64,000 nucleotides of DNA from Ophiobolus disseminans (Eukaryota > Ascomycota > Dothideomycetes > Pleosporales > Phaeosphaeriaceae): NCBI GenBank assembly GCA_010093685.1, contig MU006245.1, forward strand, positions 248,001 through 312,000, in the 5' to 3' direction. The translations under genes and the position numbers were made by a program. Positions 12,062-22,792 of this stretch are shown here, piece by piece. The notes under the pieces are model-generated. The model did no database searches, was not told the origin of the DNA, and saw only the letters and a list, made by a program, of their open reading frames with translations. Numbering within the stretch: the first letter of the stretch is position 1; each line of letters opens with the position of its first letter.

Positions 12062-12675
12062 TGGAGGCTACCGACTTGAAACACAATGGAAGAGGAGCCC
12101 GATAGCGCTTTGGAGCAAGCTCTGCACGTGTAGTTAGATGCCATTGTTGTGGAGTTGGCGTCGGCGTTGGCTTGTTCAGACGGTTACATGCTGTACAAAA
12201 GTTCGCGGGTCGCGCTTCCCGCTACCGTAGCATCCTCATGTCATGACGTCCACTACCCCAGCTCTCCCACAACCAATGAACTGCTGCCCAGCTCTAGCAT
12301 CCTCAACTCTACACTTCAAACTCGCAATTATACTGAATCCTGCATGTCATGGCATTTCGGCTGTGCTGTGGCGGAGTCGCAGCTAGTCCACGGAGATGCA
12401 GCGTGTTGCTGCTGTCACGGCGACCAATTGCTGCGCACGTGAACAAGGACAAGACAAGAAGTCTTGGGGACTGGGGGAGGAGACGAAGCTAAAACCTTGT
12501 CGCCCTGGCTTCGCAGTATAACCCATCCTTTCCTCCGCATTTCTTCACTTTTCGCCACACTACACTCAATAACGTTACCAGATTGACAATATCTTCCTAT
12601 CTTCATCTATCACCACCGATCATCCTATCATAGCTTGGTAACGTCATCACAACGGGCACTACACCAGCCGCTATC
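12062..12675. promoter_or_regulatory. divergent promoter CBP3 / arrestin-like gene
   Basis: This 0.6-kb divergent region has C/T-rich leader sequence immediately before 12676. I recognise no specific operator. Confidence 0.35.
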
Positions 12676-14115
12676 ATGACATCCATACCTGCTCAGGCAA
12701 ATGAGAAACAAAAACCACTCCACATCAAGTTATTCGAAGAGACACATCCTTTCTATACATCTGGTGACACCGTCCGAGGTGTGCTTCGAGTGGAGCCTAC
12801 TCTCCGGCCACAACGCATCACCCTCACCTTTCGAGGCTACTCTGTGATATACGATCAAGCGAGTAACGGCGCGACACCCAACTTGTTCACTCAGAAGCAG
12901 GATATTTTCGAGTCTTCTGGAGCCCATGAGAACTTCGACATATTGAAGAAAGGGACCGCTGCGGACGGGAGAGTTGAGCTACCCTTCGAGTTCCAATTCC
13001 CACACGCGGCCGAGTTGGCGCCACCTTCAGATCGCATTTGGCGATATGCTCAAGACTCCTACGACCATCCACGCTTCCAACACTCCCCAGGGTTCCCCCT
13101 TCCGCCCAGCTGCTCAGCGCAAGTTTCCGCCAACAAAGGACTCGTGCCACGGATCGTGTATGCGCTCCAAGCTGACCTGGAGTCCGTCGTGCCAGATACT
13201 CCTCGCGTCAAAGTACTCCAGGTGCTCCAATTCATCCCGCCGGCGCCTGAGTTTGATTCGGCCCTCCTACAACCCATGATTGAGCTTGGCACAAAACTGC
13301 CAAAACACTGCTGTCGTTATAAGCTCATCCGATCTCGCAAGCTCTTGCCGGGGTATGGGTCAACCAGTAAGCTCGGTAAAGTCAAGGACAAGCTTGTCGA
13401 GAAAGAACTGTTTTTCGGGCTCGAGTCATTCAGTGAAATACCGTTTGCGAGGTTCAATGTCCTTGCGACCCCAGCTCGTGTGCAAGTTATCGGCTCTCAA
13501 ATACCTATCGTTATAAATGTTCAGCATCTTGACCGCTCAGCGTCGTTGCCCGGCCCACCTGATTTGTTTATGCGGCGGATCCGCGTTCAGCTATTGTCTT
13601 CTTTCCACATCTTCGTCCCCAGCCTGCGACATAACAAGAAGGAGAAAGAGATTGCAGAAACAGTATGTGACACATTGGTCTTGGTAGACAGGAAATTCGA
13701 AGAAGGCAATGGTCATGCGCTGACCGATGGTTTGAATCTCGCGGACATGGTAGGCTTCCGATTAGCACACGTTAAGCTTCTCCCAAGCTTCACCAGTTAC
13801 GGGTTGGCACTGGAGTATGAACTTCAAGTGGAGATATGGGGCGAATGTGCCACGCGCGAATTTCTTGGCATTGCTTGTAGGGAAACAGTGCAGGTTGTCT
13901 CGGGATGGAACGCGACTAGTCAAAACGCTGCAGTTGCAGAAGCGGATCCGGAACCTGTCTATCATGAGTTGGACCCGGATGCTGCGCTGTACGAGATGGA
14001 ATCGGAGGGAGCGAGACCTCAATTGAGTGCTCGCGTGCCAAGTCACGACCATCATGCGCTGTCTCCCGCCCAAGCGGTGGCCCCACGGCCGATGCCACCA
14101 CCATACATGGCCTGA
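12676..14115 (+). CDS. arrestin-like protein
   Basis: Proteins of this family usually act as adaptors that bring ubiquitin ligases to membrane transporters. The single exon encodes 479 residues. The arrestin N-domain starts near residue 16 with HIKLFEETHPFYTSGDTVRG, continues with VEPTLRPQRITLTFRGYSV and ELPFEFQFPHA, and the C-domain (about 230-400) includes FARFNVLATPARVQVIGSQI and FRLAHVKLLPSF. The tail is Pro/His-rich. I see no clear PPxY motif; the C-terminal PMPPPYMA has PPPY, which could serve as one. Substrate and partner ligase are unknown. Confidence 0.75.
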   Translation: MTSIPAQANEKQKPLHIKLFEETHPFYTSGDTVRGVLRVEPTLRPQRITLTFRGYSVIYDQASNGATPNLFTQKQDIFESSGAHENFDILKKGTAADGRVELPFEFQFPHAAELAPPSDRIWRYAQDSYDHPRFQHSPGFPLPPSCSAQVSANKGLVPRIVYALQADLESVVPDTPRVKVLQVLQFIPPAPEFDSALLQPMIELGTKLPKHCCRYKLIRSRKLLPGYGSTSKLGKVKDKLVEKELFFGLESFSEIPFARFNVLATPARVQVIGSQIPIVINVQHLDRSASLPGPPDLFMRRIRVQLLSSFHIFVPSLRHNKKEKEIAETVCDTLVLVDRKFEEGNGHALTDGLNLADMVGFRLAHVKLLPSFTSYGLALEYELQVEIWGECATREFLGIACRETVQVVSGWNATSQNAAVAEADPEPVYHELDPDAALYEMESEGARPQLSARVPSHDHHALSPAQAVAPRPMPPPYMA

Positions 14116-14796
14116 GATACACTCGTCTGGGACTGGGTATTCCATCAGTCCACCGTTCGGTTTGCAGGGTTTTTAGGATTCTGTACTGTCTTCTCATCCA
14201 GCGACCAAGTCATTTTTCGAGCCGAGGAAAACGGTTGCTTTTTGTCAAGAACGTATAGCGCCAACAAAATCAATCCATCGCCTGGCCGTTCGAGGCCCGC
14301 CTACTGGCAGTATCGATATGTGTCATACTAGAAGTTGACTTGTCCGCATTGCCGAGTCCTCACAACAACCTTCTGAAGAAGAGAAACGTCAATGGGAAGC
14401 TTCGCGATACATTTTGCTTTCCTCTGCATGTCACAGACGCAGGACACCCCTACAAATCTCGATGGGCGAAGCTATGCTCATGCAGACAAGATTATCATAC
14501 CTCAGTTTGCGAAGTCACATCGAAACCTTGTTGGACCAGCACATGCTCACTCGTCAAAATATTCAACATGATAACAGAAAATCGACGACGATTCAGCTAC
14601 ACCTCATCAAACATGCTGTCCAAAACCTATCTTTACGCGCATTCTCGAGTATATATTTCGTTCCTGCAATACCAAATCCTCTTTTCTCGACTTTTCTGGT
14701 TCTCTCAATCCTACACAGGCTGAATATCAAACAGTACACTTGCAACCCCTGACCAAATCTATCCAAGACAGCAAAGCTACTAACTCGACAGCAACA
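14116..14796. other. gene-free interval
   Basis: This is the 3' side of the arrestin-like gene plus upstream sequence of the broken gene at 14797. Overlapping short frames lack coding character. Confidence 0.3.
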
Positions 14797-15333
14797 ATGT
14801 GCCGCCAACTAATCATAACTTACACCTGCCCAGAACCCTGCACCTACACCCAAACAGCGTGGGAAACCCACCGCGCCTATACGGGCTGCGACAACATGCA
14901 CGGCCAATGCGGATACGTAGAACAGGGCGAAGCACGCCTCCTCCCCTACGCCTGCCCCATGCACCGCGGTCTCACCGATGCCGGCACCGCCAGCGCCGCC
15001 GTGCGTTAATCAGGCAGTGACTTGTGGCGCAATGCGCCCGACGAAGGCTTCGACGGCAACAGCGCCGTGATCGCCAGGCGCCGTCGACGGCAACAAGAGC
15101 TGTGGCGCAGCAAGCCGGACTGCTACGAGAGGGACGCTGACATGCCTGCAGATCTGGAACTGAGTAATGGCGACTAGCGTAGATACTTTTTAAACATTTA
15201 CAATGGGCATAAAGATGTGCTGCAGGGACTGTTGGATTAGATGGATGCGCTGCCGTGGGGGGACGAGAAATCGTGGGACGCGCCGGATGTGGCGATTGTG
15301 GAGTGGTTGCATGAGAGCGAGGGGAGAAGGTGA
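14797..15333 (+). pseudogene. cysteine-rich small gene interrupted by three in-frame stops
   Basis: The first open stretch encodes 70 residues starting MCRQLIITYTCPEPCTYTQ with eight cysteines, ending at TAA 15007-15009. The same frame continues with protein-like sequence (SDLWRNAPDEGFDG, QQELWRSKPDCYERD) to TAG 15175-15177. It continues again to TAG 15238-15240, then reads MDALPWGDEKSWDAP and WLHESEGRR to TGA 15331-15333. The whole is 178 codons with three internal stops. Each stop is one C-to-T step from a Gln codon (CAA or CAG). I see no GT..AG intron that would remove any of them. The likeliest reading is a decayed gene. A shorter functional product of 70 residues, or stop readthrough, cannot be excluded. 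The function is not recognised. Confidence 0.5.
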
Positions 15334-16514
15334 TGCGTTGTGTAGGGAAGAAGGTAGCTGTTCTTGCTATATGGTTGGGGTTGGGTACGAGGGATTGAAT
15401 GAATTCATCAAAGTGAACGAGTCTTATTTTAATTGCCACATTGCTGTGTACAACTCGCATGTCAATACACCCCTCTATTTCCATTTTTTTCCTACTGCTA
15501 TCATTCCTGCTTAGAACACTATCTCGCCCACCAACCGCGTTCTTCGGTATCTGCTTTCCAAACCCCTATAATATCATCCTATCTTCTTCGTCCTACGCTA
15601 CACTCTAGGAATCAAGTCATGAATCACAGCCCAAAAGCCTCACAAATTAACCTCGCCCCCCCCGATCTCCAATCCTTAGAACCATCCAATGAATCACTGG
15701 GCGAAAAAAAAAGGAATACATACACAAAGGCAAGAGAAACATCATAGAATCAAACTCGCAAACTGTTACGTGGCGTATGCAGTCAAGCGTTCGAAAATTA
15801 AATAGAGTCGGTGTTACGTGGCGTCTGCAACGACTACTCTACTAGACTATACTGCTAGGGTATCAATGGTAAACAAGGTACGTGGCGCATGCATGTCTCA
15901 ATGATGGATGCACTACCACGTAGAAATGAATGAGACGATTTTACTGGTTAGTCAGCTAATTTACCAGCGATTTGCCTTACCTCATCTCAAGAAACGTCTC
16001 AGTTTTTATTGCGGAGTGGTGGATGAGGTGCGAGGTGATATGGTGGTGCATGCCTTGCATGCGCAGTACAAAGTCCATGAAACATTGGTGCGAGAAGTAA
16101 CACGCAAACTGAGGATAATAATGAACGTAGTGTTAGTACCTCAAACTCAGGCAAAAAGGAGCGCTGCTGCCATTTGATCCACCCTGATCCAAAGCAGACC
16201 AAGGCAGCTTATTGTTATTTATTTGTCATATCGTGCTCTCACGCTCGAAACTAGTCAAGTCGTCCGTAATCGTAAATCCAGGAGATATTCCACCATAGAC
16301 ACCAGCCTGATAGACTCCGAATAAACTTTTGCCGATAACCCGCTAACTTGAAACGAAGTAAGATGGAAGACCGCAGCCTATATGTCTATCAAGGTAATGG
16401 TAGATATTCGTAGGGTGCAGAACTTCGGTACACAAATCCGCAGTGCAAAACAAATCGCCGACGCGTCCGGGGGTAGGGAGGGTGTGGGTCCGCGTCTCAA
16501 GCAGCTGCCGAGAT
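15334..16514. other. gene-free interval with short direct repeats
   Basis: This gap lies between the broken gene (+) and the 3' end of the two-RRM gene (-). It is AT-richer than its surroundings and carries three copies of a 17-bp direct repeat (listed separately). An 89-codon frame at 15908 has no recognisable features. Confidence 0.35.
15765..15893. repeat. three direct copies of a TACGTGGCG-type 17-mer
   Basis: Copies are at 15765-15781 (GTTACGTGGCGTATGCA), 15813-15829 (one mismatch) and 15877-15893 (two mismatches). Start-to-start spacings are 48 and 64 bp. The core ACGTGGC resembles a bZIP-type G-box. A role is not known. Confidence 0.6.
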
Positions 16515-17806
16515 CTAAGCGGCAGTCACAGCGGGGGACTCGGTGGCCTTCTCTGCGGCGTCGGTGGCAGCAGCGTCGGTGGTGGTCTCGCCCTCGGCGC
16601 CCTCGATGTGGTCGTCCTCCTTGCCGGGCGAATCGATCGCGACCTTAACGGCGATCTCACGGCCCTCGATCTCCTTGCCGTTCATCTCGCTGCAAGCCTT
16701 CTGCTGGAGCTCCTCGGAGCCAAGAGTAACGAAGCCGAAGCCGCGGCCCTTGCGGGGCTCACCGCGGGCCTGGAGCTTCTTGACCATGAAGCGGGGGATG
16801 GGGCGGAGGGCGATCTTGGCCTGGGTGGGGGAGTAGTCCTTGAAGATCTCGAGGAGCTGGAGGTGTTAGTTCCTGATTTGGATGCTAGGCACAATGTGAC
16901 ATACCCTATCCTCCTTCAAGTCGTAAGGCAGGTTGGCGACCATGACCTTGGTCTTGGAGGGAACGCCATCCTCGGGAGGACCGCGCTGCTTGCGCTCGCG
17001 GGGCTCACGCGGCTCACGGGGAGCGGCATCCTTCTTGTCGCCCTTTTTAGCTGTAAGCGCTTCGTTCGTAGTCTCGGTTAGGGGAGCGACTTGGCCGGGT
17101 ACATTTGTGGGGGTGGAGTCGGCGGGAGCAGCGTCAGTGAGCTCGATCTGGTCGGCACCCTCGGCGCCGTCGGTCTGTTTGATCCATGATTAGTCACTGT
17201 CGCATATGTAGTGTAGAGTGCAGTAACTTACAGCACGTCCGCCACGGCCTCCGCGTCCACCACGGCCACGACCGCGTCCACGTCCACGGGTGGAGGTGCG
17301 GCGACGGTTCTCGCCGGCGGTGCCCTCAGCGCCGCTACCAGTGCCCTCGGTGTGGGCCTCGGGGGTGCGGGCGAGCTGGATGGAGACCTTGCGGTCGAGG
17401 ATGGCCTTGCCGTTGAGCTCGGCAATGGCGCGCTCGGCCTCGGAGGGGGTGGACAGGGCGACGAAGGCATAGCCGACGGGGCGCGAGGTGCGCGGGTTGG
17501 TGGGGATGGTCGTGGACTCGCTGTGCAACGTGTTAGCTCAAAGTGCGTGCGTCATGTGGGTCCAGGGTCCGGACTGGACTGCACCTACACCAGATAGTCC
17601 TTGAAAAAGTCCTTCAACTCCCCCTCGTTGGTCGCATACGCGAGGTTTCCAATGTAAAGTCGCCTGCCCTCGGCGGCGCTCGCACGGACAGCCTCGTCCT
17701 CGGCGGACGTGGTCTGCGGGGCGCCAGTGCTCTCGGTGGTGGGAGCGGCATTGTCAAGGGAGGTGGTGGCCATCTGGGCGGTGACCTGTTCGACTGGAGC
17801 GGACAT
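16515..17806 (-). CDS. two-RRM RNA-binding protein with RGG-type linker
   Basis: The protein probably acts in RNA processing or transport. Exons on the minus strand are 17806-17589, 17520-17232, 17174-16905 and 16856-16515, giving 372 residues with all phases consistent. RRM1 is at about 49-124 (RRLYIGNLAY as RNP2, VGYAFVALS as RNP1). A Gly/Arg-rich segment (GRGRGRGRGGRGGRGGRA) follows at about 152-169. RRM2 is at about 240-340 (TKVMVANLPYDL as RNP2, GRGFGFVTLG as RNP1). The tail is acidic and Ala/Thr-rich. The start at 17806 (MSAPVEQ) is preferred over an in-frame Met ten codons upstream. The family name is not certain. Confidence 0.85.
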
Positions 17807-18648
17807 TTTTGCTGAAGTTTTGCGGTTGATGAACACGAGTAGAGGATCCGTGCGGTGAAGTTGAGGAAACTTGGAGTCCTGGTAAACCGGTAAAGGTAAC
17901 CGTGAACAGTTGTGGTGGAGGAGATGGATTGACGAACCGCCTGGAAGGTGGAACAGTTGGCGAGGGGGGTGTTGGATGGGAAGCTACGAGCCCGGGGAAG
18001 TTGGCGAGGGGGTTGAGTGGATGGGTGAGTTGATTGTCTCTGTTGTTGACTTGATGGGGAGCAAGAAAGGGAGAGCGGCGCCCGAGAAATTTAAGAGCTC
18101 GACGACGGGGATTGCGCACTAGCCGCTTCGGGGCGAGGAAGCGACCCACCCCAGCGATCTAGGGAATGCATGCCCGCCCCAGGCAGCCGCCCTGGTGAGG
18201 GAGGGGGTGACGACGCATGAGAGAAGAGAACGTTTGCAGTGAGGGTGAGGTACTGTGCCATCTGCCTCACTCTGTTTGCAGTATTCGCACATCCTCACGC
18301 GAGGCTCGGAGAATTCAATGTTGCAGGCTTATATAAGACGATGCCCGTCATGCAAGCGAGCTGCGGGCGCCACATTCCGCAAATCACTCGCTGTAACGCC
18401 ACACATGAAAGCACCGGCTGGAGCGATGGCGGCAGCTTCACTCGAGCCCCACCGGCAAGCCTTAACCTTAAGCATGACGACCCGCCCGCCGCTTGACGTG
18501 TCCGCTAGTGCACCGCTCCCTGTGAAAACACCGGCCCTGGGGAAGCGCCACACAAATATTTGCTGCCACTCCTATCAGGCTAGCTCACCGCAAACTGCTC
18601 CCACTTCACCGCCTGCACGCACTGGCCAAACGGCGGATCGCACCTGCC
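17807..18648. promoter_or_regulatory. divergent promoter two-RRM gene / TAH18
   Basis: This is a divergent 0.84-kb region. It includes GT-rich sequence near 17900-18050 and short frames without coding character. Confidence 0.35.
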
Positions 18649-20773
18649 ATGGCGAGTACAAACACGCAGCAAGCGCGCCGGGCCCTGGTTGTTTACGGCT
18701 CCGAAACAGGAAACGCCCAGGACGTTGCTGAGGAGTTGGGGAGGCTTGCTGTGCGCCTGAGATTCGACACCGAGGTCGCCGAGTTGGATGCCGTCACGCT
18801 TGTATGCACACCACCACGATGCTCGGATAGTGTTGATTCTGGTAGAAACAATTACTGCAAAATGATGTTGTGCTCATTGCCATATCCACGAGTGGCCAAG
18901 GTGAGCTGCCTCCAAACAGTCAGAAGTTTTGGAGAGCGCTTCGCAGTGCCCGCCTTCGACCAGGAAGTCTGCAGCAGATGAAGTTTGCATCCTTTGGACT
19001 TGGTGATACCTCCTATCCAAAGTACAACTGGGCGCATCGCAAGCTTTATAATCGTCTCATCCAACTTGGAGCACAACCCGTGTCTGATCGTGGCGAGAGT
19101 GATGAGCAGCAGCCGGAGGGGTGAGTACAATGCATTTTGTGTCATCAATTGTTTTGATCCAAGCCCTTTTTCATTCACTTTACTACATCGTATCTTGTTC
19201 AAGATATCTCGAGTGAATTCTGACCCCATCAAGCATCGATGGCTCATTCGTCCCCTGGTCGATAACCCTCCGTCAACGCCTCCTCGAGCAATACCCCCTG
19301 CGCTCAGGCACCGACCCGATACCAGATGACGTCCTCCTCGACCCAAACTGGATCCTCGACTTCACCGACACATCATCAAAGCCCCAGAACGGAGATTGTT
19401 CCCCCATTCCCATCCCATCAACGAATGGAGATGCCACACTCCCACCCCCAGACCTCCTCTCCATCCCCGCCGGCCTCATCGCCAAGATAACATCCAACAC
19501 CCGCATCACCCCCCAAACCCACTGGCAAGACGTCCGGCACCTCGCCCTCACCATCCCCTCACCGCATCCCTACACCCCCGGCTCAACCCTAACAATCTAC
19601 CCCAAGAACTTCCCCGTCGACGTGGACGAATTCCTCTCTGTCCAGAACTGGACTCCCATCGCCGACACGCCTCTGCACTTCATCCCCTCCTCCCCCGCTG
19701 CACCACCAAACTCCTCGCTCCCCCTACGAAACATCAAACCCAGCGAGACCATCACATTGCGCCAACTACTCACGAACCACCTCGACATACTATCCATACC
19801 CCGCCGCTCCTTCTTCGCGCAACTCGCACACTACACATCCGACCCCTTCCACCGCGAACGCTTGCTAGAATTCACAGACCCGCAGTACATCGACGAGCTC
19901 TACGATTACACGACGCGGCCGCGCCGCAGCATTTTAGAGGTTTTGCAGGAGTTTGAGAGCGTGAAGATACCGTGGCAGAAGCTGTGTAGTCTTGTGCCGG
20001 GCATGAGGGGCCGGCAGTTTAGTATTGCGAGTGCGTATAACGAAGGAGGAGGGGATGGTGTTGGTGTGGGTGGAGGCGGGACGAATGTGGAGTTACTAAT
20101 CGCGATTGTAAAGTACAAGACTGTTATCAAGAGATTGAGACAGGGTGTTTGTACGCGGTATATCGCGGCACTCACACCCGATGCCGAGATTTCCGTCACG
20201 CTGCAGCCCGGTGGGTTGAACGTTACGCAGAAAGAAACAGAGCGGCCGGTGGTCATGATTGGGCCTGGGACGGGCGTGGCGCCGATGCGCAGTTTGGTTT
20301 ATCAGCGCGCGCAGTGGCGAAGGTCACTTAGTCTCGCTGATGAGGCGGTGTCGAAGGATTTGCTGTTCTTTGGGTGTAGAAACGCGGAGGCGGATTATTT
20401 CTTTAAAGATGAGTGGGAGAGGTTGATAAGGGATGGTGTGCCGCTGGAGGTGTTTGCGGCGTTTTCGAGGGATCAGGTAAGTCCTGTGCTCATAGCAGTC
20501 TTTCTTCGTTTTACCGCCTACTGACTGCTTGTGTAGCGACAGAAAGTCTACGTCCAAGACCTCGTGCGCCAGGAACCAGCAAAGGTATACGACGCGCTCG
20601 CAAAGAAAGATGGGATTGTATATATTTGTGGGTCGAGTGGGAAAATGCCGCAGGCGATTCGCGAGGCCCTTATTGAAGTGTTCCAAAGCGAGGGAGAAAT
20701 GGAGAGGGAAGATGCGGAGAAGTATCTTGTGGGGATGGAGAAGTCTGGGAGGTATAAGCAAGAAACGTGGTAG
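18649..20773 (+). CDS. TAH18: NADPH-dependent diflavin reductase Tah18 (NDOR1)
   Basis: The enzyme passes electrons from NADPH through FAD and FMN to Dre2 in cytosolic iron-sulfur protein assembly (family knowledge). Exons are 18649-18801, 18846-19120, 19234-20476 and 20537-20773, giving 635 residues (yeast 623). The flavodoxin domain starts VVYGSETGNAQDVAEELG (about 14-31) and continues with ISTSGQGELPPN. The FAD-binding half has RGRQFSIASAY and GVCTRYIAAL. The NADP-binding half has GPGTGVAPMRSL (about 483) and FFGCRNAEADYFF, and the chain ends in Trp as in P450-reductase relatives. A Gly-rich insertion (GGGDGVGVGGGG) follows the FAD motif. The first intron is only 44 nt. Confidence 0.93.
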
Positions 20774-20987
20774 ACTATAGATGATTGTATATGAAAGCAT
20801 GTTTTGTGCAGTACCAACTCACATCCGAAGTAATCAAGATCCAGTCGGTCCCAGTGCGATTGGTAATAGAGACAACAAATCTCACCTCGACTAACTGCGT
20901 CTCTGAAAATGCGTTCCAAGTGTAGTTACGGCATTGTCGGAATGTTCCTAAAGCTCGAATAGTCCGCGATGCCACCAAACACCGCCA

Positions 20988-22334
20988 CTATTGATCAAAC
21001 CCACGACCATCCTCCGTTGCGAGAAGCTTGATGCCTAAATCTTCAAGTTCTTGCACTAGATTTTCTCTGACGGAAGTCGCCATCGTTGCTCTGCTATACT
21101 TGACGCCCAATACCTTCAACTGTGTACCGCGCATAGCTCTGGCAAGCCTTCTTACGAAGTCTGCCGTGACGAACCTTTCTGGAGCATGATCCAGGGAAAC
21201 CCAAAAGCTGATGTCCAATCTCTGTAGGCCTACTGGCAGTATATCGACGAGCTTGTTTATACAGGGTTCTATCTCAAGATAGGAGTATTGAAAGAAAGTT
21301 CCTACGTCCAGGTGCTTCAGCGTGTGGTGCAGAGGCACAATTAAGCCCGACAACGAGGTGTTTACGGTGTGGGAGTGGGCTAGATGGACGCACAGTGTTT
21401 CAAGCGGATGGCGGCATAGTGATGTTGAGAGAACGTCATAATCCATTTGCCCGTTCCAGCCTGGAGCGTGGGTGAGCTCGTTCGCCACGTGTTCGTATGT
21501 GAAGGCTTTTAGACTGCGTATCGCACCAAAAATGGGGACCAGTGATGTGGTGGGTAGATACGACTCCCGCAGTCTGAGTACCTCGAGACTGGACGATACC
21601 GTGTGAAGCATGTCGGGTACAGCGCGGCCAGGTGACTCCCATGCAAATTCTTCATCACTTGCTTGTCGCGTGACAGTGACTTGCCACAACTCGAGTTCTC
21701 GGAGAGTGGGCAGGGCGAGCAATGGGACGATGTTTTCGATCCTCAGTGGTCCATGTATTGTGATGGTCTTCAGACGCATGAAGTGGTCGCTGTTCGCAGC
21801 AGCATGTGAGAACCAGTACGTGTGATCGTTCCATTGCCATGCATCGTACACTTGCAGGCCCTCCACATTTGGTAGGAAAAGCAAGAAGAACTCAAGGAAC
21901 CAGTGATTGTCGTGGAGATTGCTATGATCGGCCTCAAAGAGATCGGCCAATCCAACTACCGGAGACAATGCTGGGACCGCAATCTCGAGGCTGCGAAATG
22001 CTTCAGCAATGTCACGTTGCTCGTTCGAGGTGAGGTTGAATCGAGTCGCAGCGATTGGAGTTTGACGACGGAGAGGAGCATGCAGCATCCAAGACACATC
22101 TTTGACTTGGTTTGCTAGACGACCGAGTCCAGATGGCCGTGGTAAGACAATTTGACTCAGAAATAGGGCTGGATTGCGACCAGGAAACACCGCGTAGATG
22201 TGCCCAAGTGTGAGATCGTGCATATGCCAATTCGTCCGGTTGAGTTCAAGCAGAGACTCCAAATCGATGTAGCCCAAAATGCAGACGATGAGCTCGTTTG
22301 GGAGCGTATTTAGAGTTAGTGCCGCTGTCACCAT
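20988..22334 (-). CDS. F-box protein
   Basis: This is a putative substrate receptor of an SCF ubiquitin ligase. The single exon encodes 448 residues. The F-box is at about 8-45 (LNTLPNELIVCILGYIDLES). The rest is a run of leucine-rich, repeat-like segments (LPTLRELELWQVTV, SSLEVLRLRESYL, TLKHLDVGTFF, GLQRLDISFWVSL). Substrate is unknown. It converges on TAH18 with about 210 bp between stops. Confidence 0.65.
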   Translation of the reverse strand: MVTAALTLNTLPNELIVCILGYIDLESLLELNRTNWHMHDLTLGHIYAVFPGRNPALFLSQIVLPRPSGLGRLANQVKDVSWMLHAPLRRQTPIAATRFNLTSNEQRDIAEAFRSLEIAVPALSPVVGLADLFEADHSNLHDNHWFLEFFLLFLPNVEGLQVYDAWQWNDHTYWFSHAAANSDHFMRLKTITIHGPLRIENIVPLLALPTLRELELWQVTVTRQASDEEFAWESPGRAVPDMLHTVSSSLEVLRLRESYLPTTSLVPIFGAIRSLKAFTYEHVANELTHAPGWNGQMDYDVLSTSLCRHPLETLCVHLAHSHTVNTSLSGLIVPLHHTLKHLDVGTFFQYSYLEIEPCINKLVDILPVGLQRLDISFWVSLDHAPERFVTADFVRRLARAMRGTQLKVLGVKYSRATMATSVRENLVQELEDLGIKLLATEDGRGFDQ

Positions 22335-22792
22335 TTTGGCTGGGTGAACAGTCAGCTACTCGAGTGAGTCTCCCTGCTCTTCCTTTCAGCAAGTTCAAAT
22401 GTTCTACTGCGGAAAGCTAAATAACGCTGCTTGCAATCAACGCAATAGAGACTGTAGGTACCCCAGGTTTGTCGTAATCAGCCTGATAGGGCTAGAATGC
22501 GACTAGGGTACATGGGTGTGCAAATTTAGTCGAAGGGAACTCGAATGTAATCAAGTGGCCGGTTGTGGGTTATTGTCAAGTAGGCTTTGTTGAGAGTAGA
22601 AAGTTAGTGATGTTGGAACGAAGTAAGGTCAGTCACGACGCAACTAGTGGCTTGGCGCCTGGATCACGCATAGTCTTTTCTTTTGCAACAGTTTTGCAAC
22701 AATGTAATTCAATATCCTACAGCGAAATTTGGTATCATAAAAAGCCCGCAACATCAATCTCATGTGTGGACTAACGCCTGAGTATGCTGGTG
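22335..22792. promoter_or_regulatory. F-box gene promoter / ZIP9 3' region
   Basis: This is the upstream region of the F-box gene on the minus strand plus the 3' end of the transporter gene. I see nothing specific in it. Confidence 0.3.

Noticed and set aside
15908..16177. 89-codon frame starting MHYHVEMNE
   Set aside because: No domain, no neighbours supporting it and no splice context; left as part of the gene-free interval.
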